A stretch of DNA of 6,765 nt from Bacillota bacterium (GCA_023460155.1 JAEWRF010000005.1:1-6765); one strand, 5' to 3'. Counted from the stretch's first letter, positions 1-5,869 are shown. Notes: generated by a model not told the origin, from the letters alone. Made by a program: numbers and translations.

Positions 1-454
1 CATTGATTCCAACACGATACACTTGGAACGGTTTTACAAAGCCTTCATCGTCTTCCCAATATCTCCCGTCGGGCTGTACGGTCCAGAGAACAAGCCAGCA
101 TTTGTCCTCCGTGGGCTCAAAATCCACTCTGAATTTTACCTCGGGGGCGAGGCTTCCATTCCCCATCTGTCGAGACCAGAAATCTTCTAAAGTTACACCT
201 GGAAAATCAGCGAACTCCCCTTCGCCCGTGATGACCGTTGTGCGCTCTCCGCTGCTTTTACGGATCAACGTCACTTCTTCATGGCCGCAGCAGGATGGTT
301 GGCTGAGATAAAATCCATCCGTCTGTGCGGCTTTCGTCAGGGTCGGATCGGTGCCGGTGCAGCCTTTCGAAATATCCGGACGGACAGTCGCAGCGTTGAT
401 ACTGCGGCTAATCTTGCGGAGCAGGCCGCCAGACGGTTTATGAACCCGGGCTTT
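1..454 (-). CDS. Unrecognised protein, partial (C-terminus off the left edge; start codon missing)
   Basis: Read on the minus strand, this frame is open for about 151 codons, from just after a TAG at 455-457 to the window edge. The translation looks like genuine protein: a Cys-Cys-Gly-His patch, then mixed beta-rich sequence such as EVTLIRKSSGERTTVITGEG, then an acidic aromatic stretch (KCWLVLWTVQPDGRYWEDDE). I do not recognise the family. No ATG occurs anywhere in the open frame. The only alternative starts, such as GTG and TTG near 268 and 262, have no convincing ribosome-binding site and would discard plausible N-terminal sequence. The frame stops where the DNA turns AT-rich, next to the hydrogenase promoter. 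Either the gene lost its 5' end in a rearrangement, or it uses a non-standard start. A plus-strand frame in exact codon register is also open here and was judged a shadow. Confidence 0.5.
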
Positions 455-477
455 CTATAAAAGTTTCAGCACTTTAA

Positions 478-495
478 TTGACAATTTATTAACAG
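478..495. promoter_or_regulatory. Candidate Rex (NADH/NAD+ sensor) operator
   Basis: The sequence TTGACAATTTATTAACAG is an imperfect dyad of two 7-nt halves separated by 4 nt. Against the Rex consensus as I recall it for Clostridia, TTGTTAA-N4-TTAACAA, it matches 11 of 14 defined positions with the correct spacing. It covers the -35 box and the start of the spacer, where bound Rex would block RNA polymerase. Rex control of hydrogenase and NADH-recycling genes is known in related bacteria, so the context fits. The -35 hexamer itself supplies part of the left half-site, which inflates the match. Confidence 0.4.
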
Positions 496-506
496 TATAT
501 TATAAT
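478..506 (+). promoter_or_regulatory. Consensus sigma-A promoter of the hydrogenase operon
   Basis: TTGACA at 478-483 and TATAAT at 501-506 are separated by exactly 17 bp, a perfect match to the housekeeping (sigma-70/sigma-A) consensus in an AT-rich setting. Transcription would start near 513 and run towards the flavoprotein-hydrogenase operon, leaving a leader of about 227 nt. No promoter of similar quality is visible between 597 and 739. The best there is TTGTCA at 678-683 with AATAGA 17 bp on, which is weak. Confidence 0.75.
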
Positions 507-542
507 TTAGTTGAAAAGGTTGTTTCGTTCCATCTGAATTTT

Positions 543-597
543 GCCGTGAAGATTAATGATAGACATTAAGATGTTTACCTGACTCACGGCTGTTTTT
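543..597 (+). terminator. Terminator-like hairpin 1 in the leader (possible end of a small RNA)
   Basis: GCCGTGA at 543-549 pairs with TCACGGC at 584-590, a perfect 7-bp stem, and TGTTTTT follows directly. Inside, TTAATG at 553-558 pairs with CATTAA at 564-569 around a 5-nt loop, so the whole is a two-tier hairpin. CATCT at 531-535 could instead pair with AGATG at 569-573, offering an alternative fold. With the promoter at 478-506, the terminated product would be a small RNA of about 85 nt. It could be an attenuator, or the 3' end of an independent RNA. Confidence 0.45.
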
Positions 598-638
598 ATG
601 TTGATTCGAAACCATGAACTGAATGCCCGGAACCAATC

Positions 639-680
639 GGCAGCCCTCGCTGTGGTGCGGACTGCCCTTTTATTTTTTTG
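639..680 (+). terminator. Terminator-like hairpin 2 in the leader
   Basis: GGCAG at 639-643 pairs with CTGCC at 662-666. An inner CGC/GCG pairing (648-650 with 657-659) closes a TGTGGT loop, with an imperfect bulged region between. A strong T-tract, CTTTTATTTTTTTG, follows at 667-680. This is the layout of a rho-independent terminator only about 60 nt before the flavoprotein start codon. CCG at 627-629 can pair with CGG at 638-640, which would compete with the base of the stem, so a switch is conceivable but weakly supported. Confidence 0.5.
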
Positions 681-739
681 TCAAACCCAATGTGGATGGA
701 AATAGAGAAAGAAATAAAACTCGTAGGGGGATGGAGTAA

Positions 740-2575
740 ATGAGCAGGCTTGAAATCATCACGCTGAACAAAGCTCAAACAACGGTGGAAGGACTTTACC
801 GCGATCTGGAGCGCCGGATCATCGCCAGCCCGCCCAACCTGTGCCCGGTCGATCTGGCGGCATCTTTTTTAAAGCTCTGCAGAGCGCAGACCTGCGGAAA
901 ATGTGTGCCCTGCCGGATCGGTCTCGCCCAGCTGGACAATCTTCTGGAAGATGTTCTGAATCACCGTGCAACAATGGAAACAATCGATCTGATTGAAAGA
1001 ACCGCGGAAGTAATTGTTGAAACGGCGGACTGCGCCATCGGCTACGAAGCCGCCAATATGGTGCTGAAAGGAGTACGCGGTTTCCGTCAGGACTATGTGG
1101 AGCACGTTGTAAACGGCAGATGCACCAGCAGCCTCAACCAGCCGGTTCCCTGCGTGGCTCTTTGCCCGGCCGGGGTGGATATCCCCGGCTATATCGCATT
1201 GATTAACGCCGGCAGATATGCGGATGCCGTAAAACTGATCCGGAAGGACAATCCATTCCCCACCGCGTGTGCGTTTGTCTGCGAGCATCCCTGTGAAGCA
1301 CGCTGCAGAAGGAATATGATTGACGCCTCCATCAACATCCGCGGTCTCAAGCGCTTTGCCGTTGACCATGCGGGCACGGTGCCCGCTCCTGCCTGCGCGC
1401 CGTCCACCGGAAAACAGGTTGCGGTCGTCGGCGCAGGCCCGGGCGGACTGAGCACTGCCTATTATCTGTCGCTGATGGGTCACAGCGTAACGGTTTACGA
1501 AAAGCAGCCGTATCTGGGCGGCATGCTGCGGTATGGAATTCCGAGTTACCGCCTTCCGAGAGAACGGCTGAACGACGACATCGAGGCCATCCTTTCGACC
1601 GGAGTTCAGGTAAAAACCGGCGTCAACGTCGGCAAGGATATTGCCATCTCGGAACTTACCGGGCAGTACGATGCGGTTTATATCGCGATCGGCGCGCACT
1701 CCGATAAAAAGCTTGGTCTGGAAGGAGAAAACAGCCGCGGCGTGATTTCGGCTGTGGATATGCTCCGTAGGATCGGAAATAATGCGATGCCCGATTTCAA
1801 AGGCAAGACGGTGGCTGTCATCGGCGGCGGCAATGTCGCCATGGATGCTGCCCGTTCCTCCGTCCGCCTTGGCGCGGAACGGGTCATGATCGTTTACCGG
1901 CGCCGTCAGGAGGACATGACCGCACTGCCCGAGGAGGTACAGGGTGCCGCGAATGAAGGCTGTGAGATTTTGAGCCTGCAGGCACCCTCCCGGATTGAAG
2001 CCTCCGAGGAAACCGGTGTCACCGCGCTGTGGGTAAAACCGCAGATCATCGGCAAAATGGACAATGCAGGCAGGCCGCGCCCGGTGAACGCGGATGTGGA
2101 GGAAAAGCGGATTCCATGCGATCTCATTATACTTGCGATCGGCCAAAGCGTAGAATATGGTCCTTTTGCGGAATACGGGGTTCCGGTAAACCGGGGAATT
2201 ATTGAAGCGCAGAGCTGCAGCCGCGTGGACAACATTCCGAATCTATTCGCGGGCGGAGACTGCGTCAGCGGCCCTGCTACCGTCATTAAGGCGGTGGCCG
2301 CGGGCAAGGTGGCGGCCGCCAATATCGACAACTATCTGGGGTATAACCATGAAATAACGACGGACGTGCAGATCCCGACGGCACGGCTGGACGACCGTCC
2401 GGCATGCGGCAGAGTGACCCTGACGGAACGCGAATCGAAGGAACGGAAAGACGACTTTGACCTGATGGAGAACGGAATGACCTGTCAGGAGGCCTGCCAG
2501 GAATCCTCACGCTGCCTGCGCTGCGATCATTTTGGCTATGGAGTATTCAAGGGGGGGAGAACCGACAGATGGTAA
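740..2575 (+). CDS. NuoF-type Fe-S / GltD-like FAD-dependent NAD(P) oxidoreductase fusion, hydrogenase partner
   Basis: This is a 611-residue cytoplasmic iron-sulfur flavoprotein. Residues 52-58 (CGKCVPCR) with Cys98 match the 4Fe-4S domain at the C-terminus of NuoF/HydB, but the FMN/NADH fold that precedes it in NuoF is absent. A GltD/NfnB-type Fe-S region follows, with Cys138, Cys142, Cys177, Cys181, Cys185 and Cys189. The FAD-binding loop GAGPGGL is at 231-237, the NAD(P)-binding loop GGGNVAMDAAR with YRRR at 362-389, and the second FAD motif FAGGDCVSGPAT at 503-514. The C-terminus adds a Cys cluster (Cys582, 586, 592, 595). By family knowledge this fold passes electrons between NAD(P)H and Fe-S clusters. 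It overlaps the hydrogenase gene by 7 nt, so I infer that it is the hydrogenase's redox partner. It is not glutamate synthase: no large subunit is nearby. The ATG follows AGGGGGA by about 8 nt. Preference for NADH or NADPH is undecided. Confidence 0.88.
   Translation: MSRLEIITLNKAQTTVEGLYRDLERRIIASPPNLCPVDLAASFLKLCRAQTCGKCVPCRIGLAQLDNLLEDVLNHRATMETIDLIERTAEVIVETADCAIGYEAANMVLKGVRGFRQDYVEHVVNGRCTSSLNQPVPCVALCPAGVDIPGYIALINAGRYADAVKLIRKDNPFPTACAFVCEHPCEARCRRNMIDASINIRGLKRFAVDHAGTVPAPACAPSTGKQVAVVGAGPGGLSTAYYLSLMGHSVTVYEKQPYLGGMLRYGIPSYRLPRERLNDDIEAILSTGVQVKTGVNVGKDIAISELTGQYDAVYIAIGAHSDKKLGLEGENSRGVISAVDMLRRIGNNAMPDFKGKTVAVIGGGNVAMDAARSSVRLGAERVMIVYRRRQEDMTALPEEVQGAANEGCEILSLQAPSRIEASEETGVTALWVKPQIIGKMDNAGRPRPVNADVEEKRIPCDLIILAIGQSVEYGPFAEYGVPVNRGIIEAQSCSRVDNIPNLFAGGDCVSGPATVIKAVAAGKVAAANIDNYLGYNHEITTDVQIPTARLDDRPACGRVTLTERESKERKDDFDLMENGMTCQEACQESSRCLRCDHFGYGVFKGGRTDRW
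2551..2575 (+). promoter_or_regulatory. Internal ribosome-binding site and stop/start overlap (translational coupling)
   Basis: A run of seven G followed by AGA at 2551-2560 sits about 9 nt before the hydrogenase ATG (2569-2571). That ATG overlaps the flavoprotein's last codon and stop in ATGGTAA. The layout predicts coupled translation and roughly equal amounts of the two proteins, which supports a stable complex. Confidence 0.75.
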
Positions 2576-4320
2576 AGATCACAATTAACAATCAGACTGT
2601 TGAAGTGGAAGAAAAATCCACGATTCTGGAAGCCGCCGCATCGGCCGGCATTGCTATTCCCACGCTTTGTTATCTGAAGGGCATCAATGAAATCGGAGCA
2701 TGCCGCGTCTGCATCGTGGAGCTGGAGGGCAAGGAAAAGTTGGTAGCTGCCTGCAACAACCGCGTGGAAGACGGCATGGTGATTTACACGAACAGTCCCC
2801 GCGTTCGGAAAGCGCGCAGAACCAACGTAGAACTGATTCTCTCCCAGCACGACTGCTACTGCTCAACCTGTGTGAGAAGCGGAAACTGCGGGCTGCAGAA
2901 ATTGGCCAACGACCTGGGGATCCTTGATTTGCCCTACCAAAGGGAAATGCCGGTTTCAACGTGGAATAAAAATTTCCCGCTCGTCCGCGACTTTTCGAAG
3001 TGCATCAAATGCATGCGCTGTGTTCAGGTCTGCGACCAGATGCAGGGGATGCATATCTGGGATGTGGCCAACACAGGCTCCCGCACAACCGTAGATGTTA
3101 CCTGGAACCGCAGAATTGAGGACGCCGACTGCGCGCTCTGCGGCCAGTGCATCACCCATTGCCCGGTCGGCGCGCTGAGGGAGCGGGACGATACGGAAAA
3201 AGCCTTCGACGCGCTGGCGGACAAAGAAAAAATCACCGTCGTTCAAATCGCGCCGGCCGTGCGAGCGGCATGGGGAGAAGCCTTTGGTCTGCCCCGCGAA
3301 CAAGCAACCGTGAAGCGCCTTGTCTCGGCTCTTCGGAAAATGGGATTCCAGTATATCTTCGACACGAACTTTGCGGCGGACCTCACCATTATGGAAGAGG
3401 GAAGCGAACTGCTCGAAAAGCTGAAAAACAAGGAAACGGAAAAATTCCCAATGTTTACCTCGTGCTGCCCGGGCTGGGTTCGTTTCCTGAAATCGAAGTA
3501 TCCCGACATGGTAGACCATCTTTCCAGCGCAAAGTCGCCACAGCAGATGTTCGGCGCGGTAGCGAAAAGCTATTACGCAAAGCTCCTGAATGTGGACCCC
3601 AGCCGGATTTATTCCATTTCCGTTATGCCCTGCATTGCGAAAAAGGACGAATGTGCGCAGGAAGTACTGAATGACGCCGGAGCGGGTCAGGACGTTGATC
3701 TGGTTCTGACCACACGGGAAATCGACCGCATGATCCGCGCGGAACATATCCTTGTTTCCGAACTGGAAGAAGAGGATTTCGACGCTCCGCTCGGCACCGG
3801 CACCGGCGCGGCTGTGATCTTCGGCACGACGGGCGGCGTGATGCAGGCAGCTCTTCGGTCGGCCTCCTATCTGGTAACGGGAAAAAATCCCGACCCGGAC
3901 GCTTTCCAGGAAATCGGAGGCATGGAGGGCTGGAAGGAAGCCTGTTTCCAAATTGCCAACACAACCCTGCGCGTTGCGGTTGTAAACGGGCTCGGAAATG
4001 CCCGCCGCCTTATGGAAGCAATCCGCAGCGGGAACGCGTCCTATGATTTCGTGGAAGTTATGGCCTGCCCGGGCGGCTGCGCGGGCGGCGGCGGACAGCC
4101 GATCTCCGAAGGAATGGAGTATGCCGAAGTCAGAGGCGAAAACCTCAACGCACTTGACCGAAACAATCAGCTCCGTTTTTCGCATGAAAACCCGGCAGTC
4201 ATCAAGGCCTATCAGGATTATTTTGAAAAGCCGCTCTCGGAGCGCTCCCACAAGCTGCTTCATACGGAGCACGAAAAATGGAAATGCCCTCTTTCCCCCT
4301 ATCTCACGGAAACCCGATAA
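2569..4320 (+). CDS. hydA: [FeFe]-hydrogenase, multi-cluster (CpI-like M3 architecture) catalytic subunit
   Basis: This enzyme reversibly reduces protons to H2 at the H-cluster. Its 583 residues compare with 574 for clostridial CpI, from memory. An N-terminal 2Fe-2S domain has Cys34, 45, 48 and 62. A His-ligated 4Fe-4S site has His94, Cys98, 101 and 107. A two-cluster ferredoxin domain has Cys145, 148, 151, 155 and Cys188, 191, 194, 198. The H-cluster motifs are complete: TSCCPGW at 297-303 (Cys300 ligand, Cys299 proton relay), MPCIAKKDE at 353-361, and EVMACPGGCAGGGGQP at 496-511 (Cys500, Cys504). No signal peptide is present, so the protein is cytoplasmic. The maturases HydE, HydF and HydG are not in the window and must lie elsewhere. 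The GltD-like neighbour suggests the glutamate-synthase-linked class (group A2 in HydDB, from memory). It argues against the HydABC bifurcating type, because no NuoE or full NuoF gene is adjacent. Function is near certain; subgroup is inference. Confidence 0.97.
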   Translation: MVKITINNQTVEVEEKSTILEAAASAGIAIPTLCYLKGINEIGACRVCIVELEGKEKLVAACNNRVEDGMVIYTNSPRVRKARRTNVELILSQHDCYCSTCVRSGNCGLQKLANDLGILDLPYQREMPVSTWNKNFPLVRDFSKCIKCMRCVQVCDQMQGMHIWDVANTGSRTTVDVTWNRRIEDADCALCGQCITHCPVGALRERDDTEKAFDALADKEKITVVQIAPAVRAAWGEAFGLPREQATVKRLVSALRKMGFQYIFDTNFAADLTIMEEGSELLEKLKNKETEKFPMFTSCCPGWVRFLKSKYPDMVDHLSSAKSPQQMFGAVAKSYYAKLLNVDPSRIYSISVMPCIAKKDECAQEVLNDAGAGQDVDLVLTTREIDRMIRAEHILVSELEEEDFDAPLGTGTGAAVIFGTTGGVMQAALRSASYLVTGKNPDPDAFQEIGGMEGWKEACFQIANTTLRVAVVNGLGNARRLMEAIRSGNASYDFVEVMACPGGCAGGGGQPISEGMEYAEVRGENLNALDRNNQLRFSHENPAVIKAYQDYFEKPLSERSHKLLHTEHEKWKCPLSPYLTETR

Positions 4321-4334
4321 TCGTATTAATGATA

Positions 4335-4388
4335 AAAAGAGCAGGGATCGGTACAAAAGCTGTACCGGTCCCTGCTTTTCTGTTTTTC
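4335..4388. terminator. Bidirectional intrinsic terminator between hydA and the adenylyltransferase remnant
   Basis: AGCAGGGATCGGTAC at 4340-4354 pairs with GTACCGGTCCCTGCT at 4362-4376 (one G-T wobble) around a 7-nt loop. On the plus strand it is followed by TTTCTGTTTTTC. On the minus strand the A-rich left flank (4334-4338) gives a U-run. It therefore ends both the hydrogenase operon and the convergent minus-strand transcript. Confidence 0.9.
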
Positions 4389-4393
4389 TTAAG

Positions 4394-4634
4394 CTAATAG
4401 ATTTCCTCAGCCGTCTGCGGCAATTCCTTGATATGCCTGATATATGCAAAACTCTTGTCCGCTTCTTCTTTGTTATACCCAAACCCAAAAGCTTCCCCGA
4501 CCGCCGGCGCTGTTGAAAATATCTTTCGGGGCGTTGGGATTTGCCCTTGAACCGTTGAGATATACGGCCCTGATGCGCTCGTCTTTTTTTGCCACACCGA
4601 GGATCAAATCCATCATCTCTGACTGAGAACGCAT
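4394..4634 (-). pseudogene. ANT(6)-type aminoglycoside adenylyltransferase remnant, internally deleted and frameshifted
   Basis: Starting from the ATG at 4634-4632, preceded by GAGGGG, the minus strand reads MRSQSEMMDLILGVAKKDER then IRAVYLNGSRANPNAPKDIF. This is the characteristic N-terminus of streptomycin 6-adenylyltransferases (AadE/AadK-like), including the nucleotide-binding Gly-Ser-Arg. After PKDIF the expected catalytic D-x-D segment is missing, and this frame ends at a TAA after 53 codons. In the next frame the family's usual C-terminus appears: a VGEAFGFGYN-like stretch, then YIRHIKELPQTAEEIY and TAG at 4394-4396. The junction lies near 4510-4520. Intact members have roughly 285-300 residues, so about 200 codons are gone. 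The product cannot be an active enzyme. It lies 25 nt downstream of the CPBP gene on the same strand and may be co-transcribed with it. The family call rests on recognition of both ends. Confidence 0.8.
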
Positions 4635-4659
4635 TTTTACCCCTCGTCCTGAACCGTGC

Positions 4660-5388
4660 TTAGGATTGCTGCATCGCTGCCGATTTTCTCTTCAGTATAT
4701 AGTTACAATACAATACGGTCATAAGAATGACGAACAATCTGAATGCAATGCCGATGATGCCGCCTTCCGGCCCATACTTTCCTCCAAACAGCCACAGTTT
4801 GTCTGAAAGGATCTGCTGTGTTACGATTCCGCCGAAATCCATGCCGCTGACGGGGAATCCGAAGATTGGCCCTTGAAAGAAGTTCCAGGAAAAATGGATT
4901 GCAAAGGAAAGCCAAATGCTGTCGCACAAGATAAACGCAACGGAATACATGAGTCCCCCTAAGGCATTACTCACAATGGAAAGAAGTGTTGCATTTGGAT
5001 TTCCCGCATGCGCAAGGCCGAAAAGAATTGAAGTTACGATCACGGCGAGAACTCTGCTTTTCGAAATATGTATGATTCCGTTCAGCATGAAACCGCGGAA
5101 CATTAATTCTTCCCCGAACGCTCCTAAGACCAGTTCCGCAAGGAATAATGGAAAACCTGTACCAGGTCCGGTAATCGCTTTGCAGCCGATAAATCCAAAT
5201 TGTAATTCGATCAAATAAATGAAAAGCATCGCAAGAAAACCGATTGCAAGTCCTCCCACTATGTTTTTCAGCGTATCTTTGCTTGTCTCCAGCTTTAAAT
5301 ATTCTTTCAGCGATCCGTTTTGCCTTTTCATAAGCAGCAGCGCATAAATAATGGAAGCAATCAGTAGTAAGTTGATAACCCATTCCAT
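4660..5388 (-). CDS. CPBP family intramembrane glutamic protease (CAAX protease/bacteriocin-processing type)
   Basis: This is a 242-residue multi-pass membrane protein. Hydrophobic segments lie near residues 2-20, 43-63, 80-92, 112-125, 134-155, 157-170 and 210-232. The family's catalytic motifs are complete: EELMFRG at 93-99 (Glu93, Glu94, Arg98), FGLAH at 123-127 (His127) and HFSWN at 165-169 (His165, Asn169). Family members cleave substrates within or next to the membrane. In bacteria some act in bacteriocin processing or self-immunity, others in membrane stress signalling, but the substrate here is unknown. No bacteriocin gene or peptide exporter is visible nearby, so the specific role is open. 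The ATG is preceded by GAAAGGG at about 12 nt, and a promoter lies at 5450-5478. The adenylyltransferase remnant follows downstream. Lower GC content than the hydrogenase genes hints at a separate origin. Confidence 0.9.
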   Translation of the reverse strand: MEWVINLLLIASIIYALLLMKRQNGSLKEYLKLETSKDTLKNIVGGLAIGFLAMLFIYLIELQFGFIGCKAITGPGTGFPLFLAELVLGAFGEELMFRGFMLNGIIHISKSRVLAVIVTSILFGLAHAGNPNATLLSIVSNALGGLMYSVAFILCDSIWLSFAIHFSWNFFQGPIFGFPVSGMDFGGIVTQQILSDKLWLFGGKYGPEGGIIGIAFRLFVILMTVLYCNYILKRKSAAMQQS

Positions 5389-5449
5389 GAAATATAAAAC
5401 CCTTTCGCTAATTTTATTGAATCTCGCTTATGAGCTTTTCCCAGTAAAT

Positions 5450-5478
5450 ATTTTAGCACACTGGCTCATTCGGAACAA
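5450..5478 (-). promoter_or_regulatory. Promoter of the CPBP protease gene
   Basis: On the minus strand, TTGTTC (5478-5473) and TAAAAT (5455-5450) are 17 bp apart, with an extended -10 TG at 5458-5457. The predicted start near 5443 gives a leader of about 55 nt. GACCG at 5483-5487 and CGGTC at 5504-5508 form an inverted repeat just upstream of the -35 box, of uncertain meaning. Confidence 0.55.
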
Positions 5479-5525
5479 GCCGGACCGCTCCGATATACCA
5501 TGCCGGTCATCAGTAAAAATATTCA

Positions 5526-5549
5526 ACTAAAAGCATGTGCTTATTTAGT
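5526..5549. repeat. Inverted repeat upstream of the 72-residue ORF promoter
   Basis: ACTAAAAGCA at 5526-5535 is repeated in inverted form as TGCT (5538-5541) plus TTTAGT (5544-5549), with a 2-nt centre and a 2-nt bulge in the right arm. It ends 9 nt before the -35 box at 5559 and about 70 nt upstream of the protease promoter. It could be an operator for a dimeric regulator, or a weak AT-rich hairpin. Confidence 0.35.
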
Positions 5550-5558
5550 CCATTTTTG

Positions 5559-5587
5559 TTGACTTTTCTTATATTGAGAATTATTAT
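5559..5587 (+). promoter_or_regulatory. Promoter of the 72-residue ORF
   Basis: TTGACT at 5559-5564 and TATTAT at 5582-5587 are separated by 17 bp. Transcription would start near 5594, immediately before the ribosome-binding site, giving a leader of only about 17 nt. This is good support that the small ORF is expressed. Confidence 0.65.
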
Positions 5588-5610
5588 GGTGGAAAGGGAG
5601 GTGGGAATTT

Positions 5611-5829
5611 ATGGCGGCCCATAGAATTACTGTGGTTGCAAACAATACCTTGGAGGGGATCAGCGTGATTTCCGTAGATGTTTACGACGAAAGACGCGGA
5701 CTGCACATTCCTTCGACCAAAAGACTGATCGACGAAATCAATGCGCTCCCGCTTCTGGACCAGGAAAAGATCCGCTCTGTTCTTTCAAAGCAATACGGAA
5801 TCCCCAAAAACGATATTTACTTTACCTGA
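5611..5829 (+). CDS. Unrecognised 72-residue protein
   Basis: I do not recognise a family for this small cytoplasmic protein. The first ~35 residues look beta-strand-like (RITVVANN, ISVISVDVYDE). Residues 36-72 look helical, with STKRLIDEINALPLLDQEKI and a C-terminal SKQYGIPKNDIYFT. There is no signal peptide, membrane segment or cysteine. The case that it is a real gene rests on its setting. A near-consensus promoter ends 23 nt upstream, GGGAGGTGG at 5596-5604 is an excellent ribosome-binding site 6 nt before the ATG, and a GC-rich terminator starts 6 nt after the stop. It is a single-gene unit, divergent from the protease and convergent with the kinase-like gene. Its composition resembles that of the neighbouring coding genes. 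No function is proposed. Confidence 0.8.
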   Translation: MAAHRITVVANNTLEGISVISVDVYDERRGLHIPSTKRLIDEINALPLLDQEKIRSVLSKQYGIPKNDIYFT

Positions 5830-5835
5830 TGGGAA

Positions 5836-5869
5836 TGGCCCCGCCGGATTCTCCGGCGGGGCCACATTT
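5836..5869 (+). terminator. Intrinsic terminator between convergent genes
   Basis: TGGCCCCGCCGGA at 5836-5848 pairs perfectly with TCCGGCGGGGCCA at 5852-5864 around a 3-nt TTC loop, then CATTTTAT follows. It lies in the 42-nt gap between the stops of the 72-residue ORF and the kinase-like gene. The minus-strand side lacks a good T-run, so it mainly serves the plus-strand gene, though the stem may also hinder minus-strand polymerase. Confidence 0.85.

Larger units (their letters stand above)
513..739 (+). promoter_or_regulatory. Long 5' leader of the hydrogenase operon
   Basis: This is the untranslated stretch between the predicted transcription start and the first ATG at 740. It contains two separate hairpins each followed by a T-run, so much of the transcript from the strong promoter could end early. 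It matches no riboswitch class that I can recognise by conserved core (TPP, FMN, cobalamin, SAM, glycine, fluoride and T-box were considered). Several short overlapping frames of 35-42 codons cross 598-743, none with a good ribosome-binding site. The leader ends with AGGGGGA at 725-731, a strong ribosome-binding site for the gene at 740. Confidence 0.45.

Noticed and set aside
190..460. Plus-strand open frame ending in a natural-looking C-terminus (AANLAEQAARRFMNPGFL, stop at 458-460)
   Set aside because: It is in exact codon register with the minus-strand frame, a setting that readily produces open shadow frames. Third-position GC content does not separate the two, but the minus-strand reading gives the more protein-like sequence over 1-300.
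678..706. Possible second promoter just before the flavoprotein gene (TTGTCA-N17-AATAGA)
   Set aside because: The -10 matches only 3 of 6 positions and the -35 overlaps the T-tract of hairpin 2; too weak to list.
598..743. Three overlapping short frames (35-42 codons) in the leader, one ending in an ATGA overlap with the flavoprotein start
   Set aside because: None has a ribosome-binding site. All cross the terminator-like hairpin and T-run at 639-680, and no run of a single amino acid suggests a leader peptide. They are best explained by chance.
2569..4320. Bifurcating HydABC-type hydrogenase
   Set aside because: No NuoE-like or full-length NuoF-like gene is adjacent, and the protein ends about 80 residues after the last H-cluster cysteine with no extra Fe-S domain.
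869..4488. Long minus-strand frames (425 and 510 codons) opposite the hydrogenase operon
   Set aside because: They are antisense shadows of genes with strong motif support, and their translations show no recognisable domains.
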